64,000 nt of DNA from Ignavibacteria bacterium (GCA_019187405.1 JABAQZ010000006.1:110445-174444); one strand, 5' to 3'. Shown: positions 38,390 to 48,456, counted from the first letter of the stretch. A program made the numbers and translations. The notes: generated from the letters alone by a model not told the origin.

Positions 38390-40825
38390 TCACGGACTGA
38401 TAACGGTTACAAACGCCGATGAATTGTTGTCGGCAATCGCATAATCTGAAGCATCTACTAAGTCATCACCGGTTAAATCTGTCACTACATAGCCGGCTTC
38501 AAATTCAGATGCATCATTATCAATTTCCGAAAGGTCAGATGCATCAACACTTCCGTCTTTATTTACATCCCCTCCGAACATAGCAAACCTTAATGGCGCA
38601 TCATCCACTTCGACCTGATTTGAGCCGTATGCCGAATCGGCGCTTACAGTAAAGTCATATACAAAACTTCCGCTTAACAAATCAAACTCAATTGGATTAG
38701 CGCTCCATATATTAATGGAATTTCTATGATCAACTTCAAGATAGTAGCTCGTTCCGAAAACTGCATCAGGATATGAATAATGTCCGATATAATTATTATC
38801 CGGAGTTTCTCCCTTTACACCGACTTCCAAATACGGCGCTTCGCTCTCGTTTAAGTGTACCTTAATAGTATCAACAACACAAGAATCTTCAGGTCTGTAA
38901 AATCCTTCCATGAAAACTCTCAGACATAAACCGGAAGTTCTCATTGCCACGTTATTAAACTGAACTCCCCACGCATATAATCTTCCGATACCCGGACCTG
39001 TATTATCATTTATGGTTAATTTCCATTTACCGGCAGTTCTCTTTCCGGCAAAAACAGAATTAAGCGGATTCTTTGGCTTTATTGAAGGAGAAAAAGAAAC
39101 CAATCTCGCCGAAGAATTCAGACTTGTATCTGAATTGTCATCAAATATCGTTATCAGATTATCTGAATTTCCTGCAAGTGCATGGTTTGCAAAAAGTGTA
39201 ACTGTTTGTCCTTGTGGTCCGGTAATGGACACGCTTAGTTCTTCTTCGTTTGTATGATTCAGCGCAAGGAATACATTCATCTCCGATATTAAAGTATCAA
39301 AACATATTTCAATGGAATCCGAAATAATTCCCGAAATGCCAGTTGAAGGTATTCTTGCATCTGCTGATTTAAGAGAAAATCCATTCTGATAATTCAAACC
39401 ATCCTGTCTGTTTAAAGGTGATACGGGCTGGTTATTGACAGTTGACGGGTGACTGAATGAAGCAGCATCCATAAACATCAGTATCGGTCCGCTGTCAGCA
39501 TTGTCGTATGAATATCCGTCTAAATTGTAAACTACATTATTCATTCCGGAATTTGGTTCATTCGACTGATCAATTGAACGGTAAAGAAAACTGTTTATCA
39601 TAGCCTGACTTTTTACATAATTTGAAATTCTGATTTCATCAATAAAGCCGTTAAAAGTAATTGAAACTGTGGTATTTCCTCCGATAAACAAATTTTCAGT
39701 TCCGTTATCAATCATGCCGAGAGATAAAATACTTTGTAAAGTTTTTCTACCGTTTTTATAAAAGACATACTGCCCCGAACTTCCTGAATAAGAAAATGCA
39801 ACATGAGTCCATTTATAAATATCAATAGGCGCATTAGATAACATTATAGAAGTATTATTAATTATGGCAAAAAGCATGCCCGCATTTACGCCAAGTGCAT
39901 AATTTATTCCCGTACCTATTGTTCCTTTTTGAATAATCATTCTTGCTCCACTAACATCTCTTGGAAAAATCCAGGCTTCAAGAGTAACTGCCGATATCGG
40001 ACTTATAAAAGCATTATCCGATCCGTAAAGAATATCATTTATTCCGTCAAGCTCGACGCATTCATTAGGATCGATGGTAACCGAAGGTCTGTTGCTTAAA
40101 TCAGTTTCCGTTATACCGTTATCAAGACCGTTATTCGAATTACCGCTCCAATCTGAAAGACTAAAGGCAGACGCTGAAAAGTTTTTATTTTGAAATGTAA
40201 AAGATAGAATCAGCGAATCATAAATTCCTGATGAAGCGCCCAGGGATGTTCTCATATATTTTGATATTTCAGATGAATTCTGTTGTCCTCTCCATATTCT
40301 GAATTCATCTATATATCCTGCAAAAGGGCTGTTAATATTTCCTTTTCCGATCCTAAGTGAATCTGAATTTGCAACCGGCGCAGCTGCGTTAATTACAACG
40401 GAAGTGTCAAGGATACCGTTAATGTAAATACTGAATAAATTATTTTGGGAATTATATGTACCTGCAACATGAGTCCAAGTATAATTCGGCAGAACAGTTT
40501 GTCCAATCAGTCTTGTGGAATTGTTAGTTCTTATGGCGACTCTTCCATTGTTTAAATACAGAGTATAACCGTTAGATAACGTACCTGCCCTTTTTTCCGA
40601 AATAATCTGAAACAATGGAGATGTACTGTTAAAAGGATGAAGCCATGCTTCAATCGTGAAACTTCCCGTAATATTCAGAGAAGCAGAGCTTGGAGTTGCT
40701 ATATAACTCGATGTGCTTCCGTTAAAGCCGCATGCTTTGTTCCAGAACATAAATGCCTCCGAAGAGTTTACTGCACAGGCTGAAAGAAGTGACAAAATTA
40801 TTATGTGGTAGATCAACTTTTTCAT
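38390..40825 (-). CDS. LamG / P-domain / dockerin-like secreted lipoprotein
   Basis: 811 aa. N-terminal lipoprotein-like signal (LSLLSACAV). Two laminin-G (LamG_3) domains at about 40-185 (GSFTIEAWLHPF, YIDEFRIWRG) and 255-400 (VTLEAWIFPRD, FIDEIRISNYV). Then a proprotein-convertase P-domain (about 490-640: NHTNEEELSVSITGPQG, AGKWKLTINDNTG). Near the C-terminus two dockerin-like calcium loops, DVNKDGSVDASDLSEID and DLTGDDLVDASDYAIAD. Unlike its neighbours it lacks a T9SS sorting domain. The combination suggests a surface adhesin or carbohydrate-binding protein; no catalytic domain was seen. A ribosome binding site, AAGGA, precedes the start. Confidence 0.82.
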   Translation of the reverse strand: MKKLIYHIIILSLLSACAVNSSEAFMFWNKACGFNGSTSSYIATPSSASLNITGSFTIEAWLHPFNSTSPLFQIISEKRAGTLSNGYTLYLNNGRVAIRTNNSTRLIGQTVLPNYTWTHVAGTYNSQNNLFSIYINGILDTSVVINAAAPVANSDSLRIGKGNINSPFAGYIDEFRIWRGQQNSSEISKYMRTSLGASSGIYDSLILSFTFQNKNFSASAFSLSDWSGNSNNGLDNGITETDLSNRPSVTIDPNECVELDGINDILYGSDNAFISPISAVTLEAWIFPRDVSGARMIIQKGTIGTGINYALGVNAGMLFAIINNTSIMLSNAPIDIYKWTHVAFSYSGSSGQYVFYKNGRKTLQSILSLGMIDNGTENLFIGGNTTVSITFNGFIDEIRISNYVKSQAMINSFLYRSIDQSNEPNSGMNNVVYNLDGYSYDNADSGPILMFMDAASFSHPSTVNNQPVSPLNRQDGLNYQNGFSLKSADARIPSTGISGIISDSIEICFDTLISEMNVFLALNHTNEEELSVSITGPQGQTVTLFANHALAGNSDNLITIFDDNSDTSLNSSARLVSFSPSIKPKNPLNSVFAGKRTAGKWKLTINDNTGPGIGRLYAWGVQFNNVAMRTSGLCLRVFMEGFYRPEDSCVVDTIKVHLNESEAPYLEVGVKGETPDNNYIGHYSYPDAVFGTSYYLEVDHRNSINIWSANPIEFDLLSGSFVYDFTVSADSAYGSNQVEVDDAPLRFAMFGGDVNKDGSVDASDLSEIDNDASEFEAGYVVTDLTGDDLVDASDYAIADNNSSAFVTVISP

Positions 40826-40954
40826 TTTAATTCCTTGATAATTTTTTCAAATAATATTTCGAATAACCAAATTTGAATTTCATCGACTCCTGCATTAATA
40901 ATTTAAAACTATTTTTATTTTATTGAAATCAAAAAATTTAAATAATAAATAATA

Positions 40955-40983
40955 CAAAAAGGCGGAACTATGTCAGTTCCGCC
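40955..40983 (-). terminator. Rho-independent terminator
   Basis: On the minus strand GGCGGAACT-gacat-AGTTCCGCC followed by TTTTT; perfect 9-bp stem. It ends the T9SS protein gene at 41005-42765. Confidence 0.93.
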
Positions 40984-41004
40984 CTTATTTTAAACAAACT
41001 TCAT

Positions 41005-42765
41005 TTATTTTATTAGTATCATTTTCTTAATGTCCGTAAAACTGCCCGCTGTTAACTTGTAATAATAAACACCGTTTGATAAGCTTCCGGCATTGAAATT
41101 CACTTTATGAATTCCTTTCGGTTTAAATGAATTTACCAGTGTGTAAACTTCCCTGCCTGTTACATCATAAACTTTTATGGAAACATTACCGTCATTCGGC
41201 AAAGCATATTCAATCACGGTGGAGGGATTGAATGGATTCGGATAATTCTGATTTAGCTCAAATTCTTTAACTTCATTTGTCTCTTCCACAACAAAAGTCG
41301 GATCATCTGTTTCGGTTCCCGATGTCATTGCTGCTGTCCCCATACAGTCAGTGTTGGTTACAATTGAAGGAATAGCAACTGCCGGAGTAAATTCTTTACA
41401 TAAAAGTTTTACTCTTTGAAGTGCAAAAGAATCGAGCTTATGAGGATTTGTTTTGTATTCAATGCTTGCAGAATCATTACAGTCTCCGCCGCTGACAATA
41501 CCCATAGTATTGGTTCTCCATAAAAAAGGATTTGTGCTGTTAAAACTGCAATCCCCCGTGATTGCATAACCAGAAGAAGCGCTAATATTTGATCTAACAA
41601 GATCGTATCCAGTTTCGGCCGGATTTGACGGATCCCAAAGTCTAATCCACGAAGCAGCGCCGCCGAAAATTGAAATTTTCATTAATAATGCATCGGGTGA
41701 AGTAACGGATCTTTTTCTTGCACCGGTAATTATGAGCGAACTTCCGTCAAGTATGATTGAATTTCCGCTTTCAAGAAAACTTGTATTTCCATAAGTATAT
41801 GACCACACGATTCCTCCAGCTGAATTTACTCTCAATACTATTATATCAGTTTCATTCTGAACATAAGCATTTGTCGTCCCGACAACGACAAAGCCGCCGT
41901 CTGTCATTGGTATAATTTTTGTGGGAACAGCTGAAGGATAATAATTGGATGAAGGCAGATTAAATCTGTAAACTTTTTTCCATATTACATTACCGGTATA
42001 ACTCAGCTTTACTATCATGATATCATAAATGCCAGCAGTGCCGGAATAATAATTTGTTTTCACGGCAACACCATAGCAGCCGCCAACTGACTGAAAACAC
42101 AGTGAAGTTGCTTCATCGTTTGACTTACTCACTGTAGTAGCAGATGACCATGAATCATATCTGCTTGCCCAGTTAAGTACTCCGGCAGGTGAATACTGGG
42201 AAACAAGAATTTTTCTGGGTTGTCTCGTTCCGATCTTTCTTTCGTTCCAACCGGCATTTGCCACTACATTAGCCGGATCGATTATGTCCTGATTGTAAGA
42301 GCTGTTGAGTGAATCGTTTATCCATCTTGCATATTCAAGCGTTGTTCCGTTTTTCTTCATCTTTACTATTGTTGCTCTGGTTTTTCCCTTTGACAAATCA
42401 TACATGTAGCCTGACATAAAATATCCCGAATCAATTTTGGATTGAACCACTGAATAGCATCTATCGTCTGCAAGTGTTCCTATTAATCTCACAGATTGAT
42501 GATTTCCTGATGGTTTAACTCTTAACAGCATCCAGTCAAAAGGACCGATTCCGCAACCTGAAGCATAAGAAAATCCTGCTATTGCGTAAGCGCTGTCGAT
42601 TCGGTTTATAATTGATCTGCCGAAATCTGCTCCGGATGTTACACCGCATTTCAGATCATAATCTCTGATTTGATACTGAGCATTGGCATTAACTGCAAAT
42701 AAAGTGATAACCGTTAAGATTATCATTAAAGCTTTTAAAGACAAATTTGAATTTAAGTTTTTCAT
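41005..42765 (-). CDS. Large secreted protein with T9SS sorting domain, unknown role
   Basis: 586 aa from the ATG at 42765, which has a perfect AGGAGG 9-10 bp upstream; an upstream start at 42816 would put 17 residues before the signal peptide. After the signal peptide (to NANAQ) the body has repeated blocks typical of periplasmic/secreted propellers (SYASGCGIGPFDWMLLRVK, TDGGFVVVGTTNAY, IVLRVNSAGGIVWSYTYG), as in beta-propeller proteins annotated as PQQ- or delta-60-like repeats. The C-terminus is a type-A T9SS domain (QNYPNPFNPSTVI to SNGVYYYKLTAGSF). Function unknown. Confidence 0.82.
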   Translation of the reverse strand: MKNLNSNLSLKALMIILTVITLFAVNANAQYQIRDYDLKCGVTSGADFGRSIINRIDSAYAIAGFSYASGCGIGPFDWMLLRVKPSGNHQSVRLIGTLADDRCYSVVQSKIDSGYFMSGYMYDLSKGKTRATIVKMKKNGTTLEYARWINDSLNSSYNQDIIDPANVVANAGWNERKIGTRQPRKILVSQYSPAGVLNWASRYDSWSSATTVSKSNDEATSLCFQSVGGCYGVAVKTNYYSGTAGIYDIMIVKLSYTGNVIWKKVYRFNLPSSNYYPSAVPTKIIPMTDGGFVVVGTTNAYVQNETDIIVLRVNSAGGIVWSYTYGNTSFLESGNSIILDGSSLIITGARKRSVTSPDALLMKISIFGGAASWIRLWDPSNPAETGYDLVRSNISASSGYAITGDCSFNSTNPFLWRTNTMGIVSGGDCNDSASIEYKTNPHKLDSFALQRVKLLCKEFTPAVAIPSIVTNTDCMGTAAMTSGTETDDPTFVVEETNEVKEFELNQNYPNPFNPSTVIEYALPNDGNVSIKVYDVTGREVYTLVNSFKPKGIHKVNFNAGSLSNGVYYYKLTAGSFTDIKKMILIK

Positions 42766-43010
42766 TTTTTTAACCCTCCTAATTGGTTTATTTAATTTTG
42801 AAATTATGTTTATCAAATTCTTTTGAACAAAATTACTTCTGAAGGAGATGGTTAATCAAAGTTGAAATTATCAATTTGTTTCATGTTTTATGAGGTGACA
42901 TTTGCTGATAATAAGCAGGAAAGTTTGATTTTTAAATAAAATTAAGACAATTTGTAGTTTTAATTGTAATAAAATATAGTTAGTTTTTTGTGCTTCAAAA
43001 ATTGCATGCA

Positions 43011-44435
43011 ATGATAAATTCAAAAATAATTGAAATACTTAAACACTTATCTGAACATGAAATCAAGAAATTTTCAGATTATTTGAATTCTCCATTTTTT
43101 AATAAAAGAGAAATTATTACAAAGCTTTTCAATTTATATAAAAAATATTATCCCGGTTTTGACGAGAAAAAATTTACTAAGGAAAGGATATTCCATAAAC
43201 TAATGCCCGGTAAGAAGTATAATGACAATATATTTAGAAATTTAAATTCTATACTGCTGAAGTACTCTGAAGAATTTTTATCTTACTTAAATTACTCAAG
43301 GGAGAAGCTTTCCGTTAAAAGGCATCTGTTATCAGAATTAAATTCTAAAAAGTTATTACATATATTCGAATCGAATTTTAAAGAGACAAAAACTTTGCTG
43401 GATGCACCTATACATAAGGATATGAATTTTTTTTATGAAATGCATCTGTTGTATCTTCAGAAAGACTTGTTTAACAGTTATATAAATAAGTTTTCTTCCG
43501 AAGATATATTTCAAGCAGAAAAAAATCTGATTATTTATTTTCTGATGAAGTTCATGGAAATACAAAACTACATACTGTACGAATGCAGAATACTCGGACT
43601 TGAAAAAAAATTTATATTTAAGAAAAATTTTGTAGATGAAATAATGAAAAAAGTTCCGGAGGAAATTTCGGAAATTCCGCAGATAAAAATTTACTATAAT
43701 GCTTTTAAACTTGAGCAGACTTCAAGTGAAAAATATTATAGGAATTTGAGAGATCTTCTCGATAAATACTGGAATATACTAGAGAAAGAAAAGGTATATA
43801 ACAATTATGCCGACATGATTGATTTTATCAAGAGAACTCGACCGCGAGATGAAATAAGTACGGTAAACGAACTTTTTAAAATCAGAAAAGACATCATTGA
43901 AAGAAAATTATATACTGAAAATTTTATCACAAATATGTTTTTTTTGAATCTTGTAAAATCGGGACTAAGGTTAAAAAAGTTTGATTGGGTAAACAGTTTC
44001 ATAAAAGATTTTAATCATTTACTGATAGATAAATACAGAGAAAGTACTGCAGAGCTCAGTTATGCACATTATTATTTTGAATTGAAACAGTATGACAAGT
44101 CCATCATGCATGCATCGGTTGTAAGGTATGAAGATAATTTTTATAACCTCGAAATTAAAAATCTTTATTCCAGAATTTATTATGAGCAGGGATTATTCGA
44201 TGTATTAACCGATTTTCTTAATTCCTACCGGCTTTACATTTCAAAAAACAGAACTTTAAGTAAATCCGACATTCAGAATCACGGATCATTTATCCGAATA
44301 CTTAGCAAACTGATAAGAATAAAAGAGTCAGGCAGGACACACAGGGTATTTTCTCTAACAAAATTAATTGAATCCGAAGAAATAATCAGTAAACTGTGGT
44401 TGTTTGAGAAGATTAATGAACTGAAGGAAATATAG
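43011..44435 (+). CDS. Large helical protein of unknown function
   Basis: 474 aa from ATG 43011; a GTG at 42990 is possible but has no better ribosome binding site. Almost wholly alpha-helical and rich in Lys/Glu/Leu. The start (HEIKKFSDYLNSPFFNKRE) is a pattern seen in uncharacterised Bacteroidota proteins (from memory), and the middle and end look like helical hairpin repeats (IKDFNHLLIDKYRESTAEL, IKNLYSRIYYEQG) that could form a TPR-like solenoid. No signal peptide. Transcribed divergently from the T9SS gene on its left. Function not assigned. Confidence 0.65.
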   Translation: MINSKIIEILKHLSEHEIKKFSDYLNSPFFNKREIITKLFNLYKKYYPGFDEKKFTKERIFHKLMPGKKYNDNIFRNLNSILLKYSEEFLSYLNYSREKLSVKRHLLSELNSKKLLHIFESNFKETKTLLDAPIHKDMNFFYEMHLLYLQKDLFNSYINKFSSEDIFQAEKNLIIYFLMKFMEIQNYILYECRILGLEKKFIFKKNFVDEIMKKVPEEISEIPQIKIYYNAFKLEQTSSEKYYRNLRDLLDKYWNILEKEKVYNNYADMIDFIKRTRPRDEISTVNELFKIRKDIIERKLYTENFITNMFFLNLVKSGLRLKKFDWVNSFIKDFNHLLIDKYRESTAELSYAHYYFELKQYDKSIMHASVVRYEDNFYNLEIKNLYSRIYYEQGLFDVLTDFLNSYRLYISKNRTLSKSDIQNHGSFIRILSKLIRIKESGRTHRVFSLTKLIESEEIISKLWLFEKINELKEI

Positions 44436-44480
44436 TGAGAGGGATTTTTAAATGATGGAATGTGGGAAGTTTTTTGAGGG

Positions 44481-44895
44481 GGAGGGGGAAAACCGTTTAA
44501 ACGGTTTTCCCCCCTCGCTTCACCCACATCAAAAAAAAATTATGTCTTAATCCGGTAACTCTATCGCACTACACAAAACCGCAGTGTAATTTTTTCTCAA
44601 AAAATTGACTTAGGGGAAAACCGTTTAAACGGTTTCCCCTCTCGCTTCACTCACATAAAAAAAATTATGTCTTAATCCGGTAACTCTATCGCACTACGCA
44701 AAACCGCAGTGTAATTTTTTCTCAAAAAATTGACTTGGGGGAAAACCGTTTAAACGGTTTTCCCCCGCTTCACTCACACAAAAAAAAATTATGTCTTAAT
44801 CCGGTAACTCTATCGCACTACGCAAAACCGCAGTGTAATTTTTTCTCAAAAAATTGACTTGGGGGAAAACCGTTTAAACGGTTTCCCCCCCCCCC
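44481..44895. repeat. Four-copy tandem repeat (124-128 bp) built around a perfect 20-bp palindrome
   Basis: The palindrome AAAACCGTTTAAACGGTTTT (one G shorter or a T shorter in copies 2 and 4), flanked by G-runs on the left and C-runs on the right, is centred at 44498, 44626, 44751 and 44875. Between the copies runs a conserved spacer containing TTATGTCTTAATCCGGTAAC, CACTACGCAAAACCGCAGTG (itself a 7-bp inverted repeat) and CTCAAAAAATTGACTT. Three complete units and a decayed fourth tail (44900-44960) are seen. G- and C-run lengths vary between copies. No ORF is conserved. Confidence 0.92.
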
Positions 44896-45043
44896 TCGCT
44901 ATACCCACATCAAAAAAAAATTATATCTTAATTCTGTAACTCTAATTCTCCATTTAGAAAAATTTTTCAGTAATGCAATATTTATTGAAATTGAAAATTT
45001 AGTTAACTATGTTTTAACAAACGATAAAATCAAAGGAGTTAAA

Positions 45044-46843
45044 ATGAACATCAAATACATTTTCCTTTTCCTATTTACACTCGCTTTTACAATCAGCATT
45101 GTAAATGCAGATGAAATAAGACAGAAAAAAGAAAACTGGGGAAATCCCGACGGAGCGCAGATAATTAATCTTGCACCGGTTAAACGTACTCCCGAACCGC
45201 AAATATTTATTCTCTCTCTTGATCCCGGTTATCAAACGGATTCTTATATTATAGGTCCTGAAAGATCAACTGATTTATCGGGATTTTATGATTACAAAAC
45301 CAACGGTGAGGCTAATCATTACATTCAGGTTGATCCGTCAAATCCGTTGTTGCTTCATTCTGTTGACGTAACTGCCGATAGTACTGATCCGACTGGCGCA
45401 ACTTCAAGAAGGACAAAGTATTCAGGATCTACCGACGGCGGCGAAACCTGGGGTACTTTGGCTACAGTTCCCGAAATCCGATCCGGATATCCCGTACTGA
45501 AATTGAAAAACGGTGTTGCCGTTGTTTCAAATCATGCTGTTACTAATGGCGTTGTCAATACAAATTTATACGTTGATGTCGTCCCTCATGGAGGAGGATT
45601 CACAGCATATACAGCAACCGATCCGTTTTCTATTTGGCCTCAAATTGCCGTTCTAAGTAACGGAAATGTGGGAATTCTTAGCAGACCTCAACATCCTTCA
45701 GGCTCTGATTTTGATACTGTGTTTTATCAAACATGGAATGGAACCTCTCTCGGTCCCAAATCAGTAGCTTACATTACGACTCCTCCTTATGCCGGAACTG
45801 TCGGAAGCAACTGCAGATTTAATATAGCGACTAACGGCGCCGGAAGAATTACTCAAGCATTCAATGGTGTTCTTGAAATCGATACACTCGAAAACAGTAA
45901 AGTTTGGTCAAGAACTTCTACTGATAATGGTGTAACATGGGGTCCTCTTGAACTCGTTTTTGCCCCATATACTGAAAATGGAATTGAAGACACCGTAGCT
46001 GTTGCGGGAGGTTCAGATCTCACTTATAAACCAAATTCTAATCTCTGGTTTTATTCATGTGCTGTTACTGTTGACGCATTGTTCGGCAGTGGAAGAATAA
46101 TTGTTATTAGAAGCGACGGACAGAGATCAACTGTTGTTACCGTTCCTCAGGTTGGCGGTGCAACTTCATTTGCACAGACTATGTCTTTTGTATTTACTCT
46201 TGACCAACCTGCTCTTGGATGGTCAGCTGACGGAAGTATTTTGTATTGCGTTTATGCCGTTGTAAAACCTGATCTCGGAGCAAGCGGATATAATTCACGT
46301 GATGTCTATTATCAAAGATCCACTGACGATGGACTTACATGGGGAACACCCGTTCAAATTACTAATACTCCGTTAATTGACGAATGTTATCCTTCTGTTT
46401 CAGACTGGAATAAAGGAGGCGGTTCGGATCAGTATGAACTTAACATAACTTACATGAAAGATGAAGGTGTAGGACCTTCATCGTTCGGCGGCTCTGCTCC
46501 ACCTTCAAGAAATTTTCAAATACATAGAAAAATCAGTCAGGCAAACATTATAGGAATTTCAAATAATGAAATTGACCTGAATAATTTTCAGCTTCAGCAG
46601 AATTATCCGAATCCTTTTAACCCAGTTACAACAATTAAATACAATCTTGTAAAAAATTCATTTGTAACTTTGAAAGTATTTGACATGCTTGGAAAAGAAA
46701 TTAAAACTCTTGTAAGCGAATATCAGTCAACCGGTATTAAAGAAATCAATTTTGATGCATCCGGATTAACAAGCGGTGTTTATTTTTATTCAATATCTGC
46801 CGGCGATTTCTCTGATGTAAAAAAGATGATGCTTTTGAAATAA
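45044..46843 (+). CDS. Secreted BNR/sialidase-like protein with T9SS sorting domain
   Basis: 599 aa. Clear AAAGGAG 6 bp before the ATG. Signal peptide to about residue 22 (SIVNADE). Asp-boxes SGSTDGGETWG, STDNGVTWG and STDDGLTWG indicate a sialidase-type six-bladed propeller. The T9SS type-A domain starts at QNYPNPFNPVTTI and ends with LTSGVYFYSISAGDFSD. It resembles the BNR protein at 3376-5403 in architecture but is not an obvious recent copy. Catalytic residues of sialidases were not verified. Confidence 0.85.
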   Translation: MNIKYIFLFLFTLAFTISIVNADEIRQKKENWGNPDGAQIINLAPVKRTPEPQIFILSLDPGYQTDSYIIGPERSTDLSGFYDYKTNGEANHYIQVDPSNPLLLHSVDVTADSTDPTGATSRRTKYSGSTDGGETWGTLATVPEIRSGYPVLKLKNGVAVVSNHAVTNGVVNTNLYVDVVPHGGGFTAYTATDPFSIWPQIAVLSNGNVGILSRPQHPSGSDFDTVFYQTWNGTSLGPKSVAYITTPPYAGTVGSNCRFNIATNGAGRITQAFNGVLEIDTLENSKVWSRTSTDNGVTWGPLELVFAPYTENGIEDTVAVAGGSDLTYKPNSNLWFYSCAVTVDALFGSGRIIVIRSDGQRSTVVTVPQVGGATSFAQTMSFVFTLDQPALGWSADGSILYCVYAVVKPDLGASGYNSRDVYYQRSTDDGLTWGTPVQITNTPLIDECYPSVSDWNKGGGSDQYELNITYMKDEGVGPSSFGGSAPPSRNFQIHRKISQANIIGISNNEIDLNNFQLQQNYPNPFNPVTTIKYNLVKNSFVTLKVFDMLGKEIKTLVSEYQSTGIKEINFDASGLTSGVYFYSISAGDFSDVKKMMLLK

Positions 46844-46865
46844 ACTTAAGAAATTATTCAATTAT

Positions 46866-46893
46866 AAAACCCCGTTAAAATTTAACGGGGTTT
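46866..46893. terminator. Rho-independent terminator, bidirectional
   Basis: A near-perfect palindrome AAACCCCGTTAAA / TTTAACGGGGTTT lies between the convergent BNR and arsM genes. The T-run is only moderate on each strand. Confidence 0.85.
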
Positions 46894-46930
46894 GTTATTT
46901 ATAGTAAAATATTTGCAGTTTAAATCAACA

Positions 46931-47734
46931 TTACTTTTCGGCATAAACAGTTATGCTGATTATCCTGTTATTGCTTTGCTTGTAATTTTCTATTTCTTCC
47001 GGGTTCAGATAATTTTTCAATATGTCATCAGGAAGGATGATCGCTTTTTCTGATTGAACTCTAAGATTTTTAAATCCGGTAGTTTTAATGATCTCCTTAT
47101 ATGCATCTTTTTCTATCGCGCCGGAAATACATCCTGCATACATTTCACCTGCTTGTCTTATACTTTCTGGTAACTGCCCCTGTAACACTATATCCGAAAT
47201 GCTGAAGTGACCGCCGGTTTTCAAAACCCTGAATATTTCTTTGAAAACTTTTTCTTTATCAGGCACAAGATTTAATACACAATTGCTTATTACCACATCG
47301 GCAGTATTCGTTTCAGCAGGCATGTTTTCTATATCTCCCAGTCTGAATTCAATATTCTTAAGTCCGGACTTTTCAAGATTTCTATTGGCTTTTTCTATCA
47401 TTGATTCAGTAAAATCGATGCCGATTACTTTGCCCGTATCCCCTGTTTCCGATGCTGCTATAAAGCAGTCATTTCCTGCCCCTGAGCCAAGATCTATTAC
47501 AGTATCCCCTTTTTTAATTTCGGCAAATTTTGTAGGAAGTCCGCAGCCTAAACCCAGATCGGCATCAGGGTTGTAACCTTCGATGTCTTTGTATTCATCA
47601 CTCATGATGTTGTATGTTTCATCAGAGCAGCAGCTTGAACCGCAGCATGAAGATTCATTTGTCTCTTTGCTTTGAAGAGCAATTTCGCCGTACTTTTCTT
47701 TAACGACGCTTTTTATTTCATTCTTAGTTTTCAT
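46931..47734 (-). CDS. arsM: Arsenite S-adenosylmethionine methyltransferase
   Basis: 267 aa. Methylates As(III), giving volatile or less toxic forms. SAM loop VIDLGSGAGNDCFIAA, then VISNCVLNLVPDKEKVF and HFSISDIVLQG. Cys residues typical of ArsM: the N-terminal ESSCCGSSCCSDE cluster, LGLGCGLPTKFAEI and YAGCISGAIEKDAY. Starts 31 bp after arsR in the same orientation, so arsenic-controlled expression from the arsR promoter is expected. Confidence 0.9.
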   Translation of the reverse strand: MKTKNEIKSVVKEKYGEIALQSKETNESSCCGSSCCSDETYNIMSDEYKDIEGYNPDADLGLGCGLPTKFAEIKKGDTVIDLGSGAGNDCFIAASETGDTGKVIGIDFTESMIEKANRNLEKSGLKNIEFRLGDIENMPAETNTADVVISNCVLNLVPDKEKVFKEIFRVLKTGGHFSISDIVLQGQLPESIRQAGEMYAGCISGAIEKDAYKEIIKTTGFKNLRVQSEKAIILPDDILKNYLNPEEIENYKQSNNRIISITVYAEK

Positions 47735-47765
47735 TTTTTTGTATTTTTAGATTAATATAAAAATA

Positions 47766-48110
47766 TTAGCAGCAATTTGTTTTACAATTTTCTGATTTTA
47801 ATTTGGCTTTATTAAAAAAATCGTTGAAGCTCCCGGCAAATTTCTCAAAAGTTTTCCAGTTGATGCAGTAACATGATCTTACACCGTCTATTGTACCTGA
47901 AATCAAGCCTGCTTTTTTAAGCTCTTTAAGATGCTGTGAAACCGTTGACTGAGCAAGCGGCAGTACGTCCACTATTTCACCGCAAATACAGTTTTCTTTT
48001 TTTGAAATTGCCTTTAATATTGCAACTCTTGCCGGATGACTGATTGCTTTAGCAAAATCCGCAAGCGCAATTTCGGATTTAATAAATTCCTCTTTTTTAT
48101 TTAAAGCCAT
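47766..48110 (-). CDS. arsR: ArsR/SmtB-family metalloregulator
   Basis: 114 aa. Winged-helix [21 protein letters not shown], then [23 protein letters not shown] with the two Cys that begin the metal site, [14 protein letters not shown] and a Cys-rich tail KTNCC. Represses its own operon until arsenite binds. The upstream region (48111-48180) has AT-rich imperfect palindromes that may hold the operator; none was singled out. Confidence 0.9.
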   Translation of the reverse strand: MALNKKEEFIKSEIALADFAKAISHPARVAILKAISKKENCICGEIVDVLPLAQSTVSQHLKELKKAGLISGTIDGVRSCYCINWKTFEKFAGSFNDFFNKAKLKSENCKTNCC

Positions 48111-48303
48111 GTTTTTAATTGTTTATCGTAAATATACGATTAAAGTTTCAAATGTCAAATGCATAATTAAATAATTTTTACTTTAAATCCAGATTTATGA
48201 CTGTAGTCATTGGAAGTGCAATTCACCGTGAACATCTATCTGTTGAAAATATTTTTATTAAAATACTTTAATAAATGATGACTGTAACGATTTTCAAAAT
48301 TAC

Positions 48304-48456
48304 CCTCGTAACCAATCGCTGAGACTGTCCGAAAACCTGCTTTTTGTCATTCTGATCGCAGCAAAGAATCCATTATCCGAAAGTTTCGTGAGTTCTTCAT
48401 CGTTTCACTCTCCAGAATGACAAGTTCTCGGACAGTCTGGCCGATTGGTAACGAGG
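48304..48456. mobile_element. MITE-like inverted-repeat element, about 153 bp
   Basis: Outer arms CCTCGTAACCAATCG (48304-48318) and CGATTGGTAACGAGG (48442-48456) pair 14 of 15; inner arms AGACTGTCCGAAAAC and GTTCTCGGACAGTCT pair 14 of 15; further in, TTGTCATTCTG matches CAGAATGACAA. The middle contains CATTCTGATCGCAGCAAAGA, a variant of a palindromic repeat widespread in bacterial genomes. No transposase is present. The element lies between arsR and the Rhs remnant. Confidence 0.75.

Noticed and set aside
44481-44895. A run of four terminators
   Set aside because: The palindromes have no U-tract and are more regular, including the spacer, than terminators need to be.
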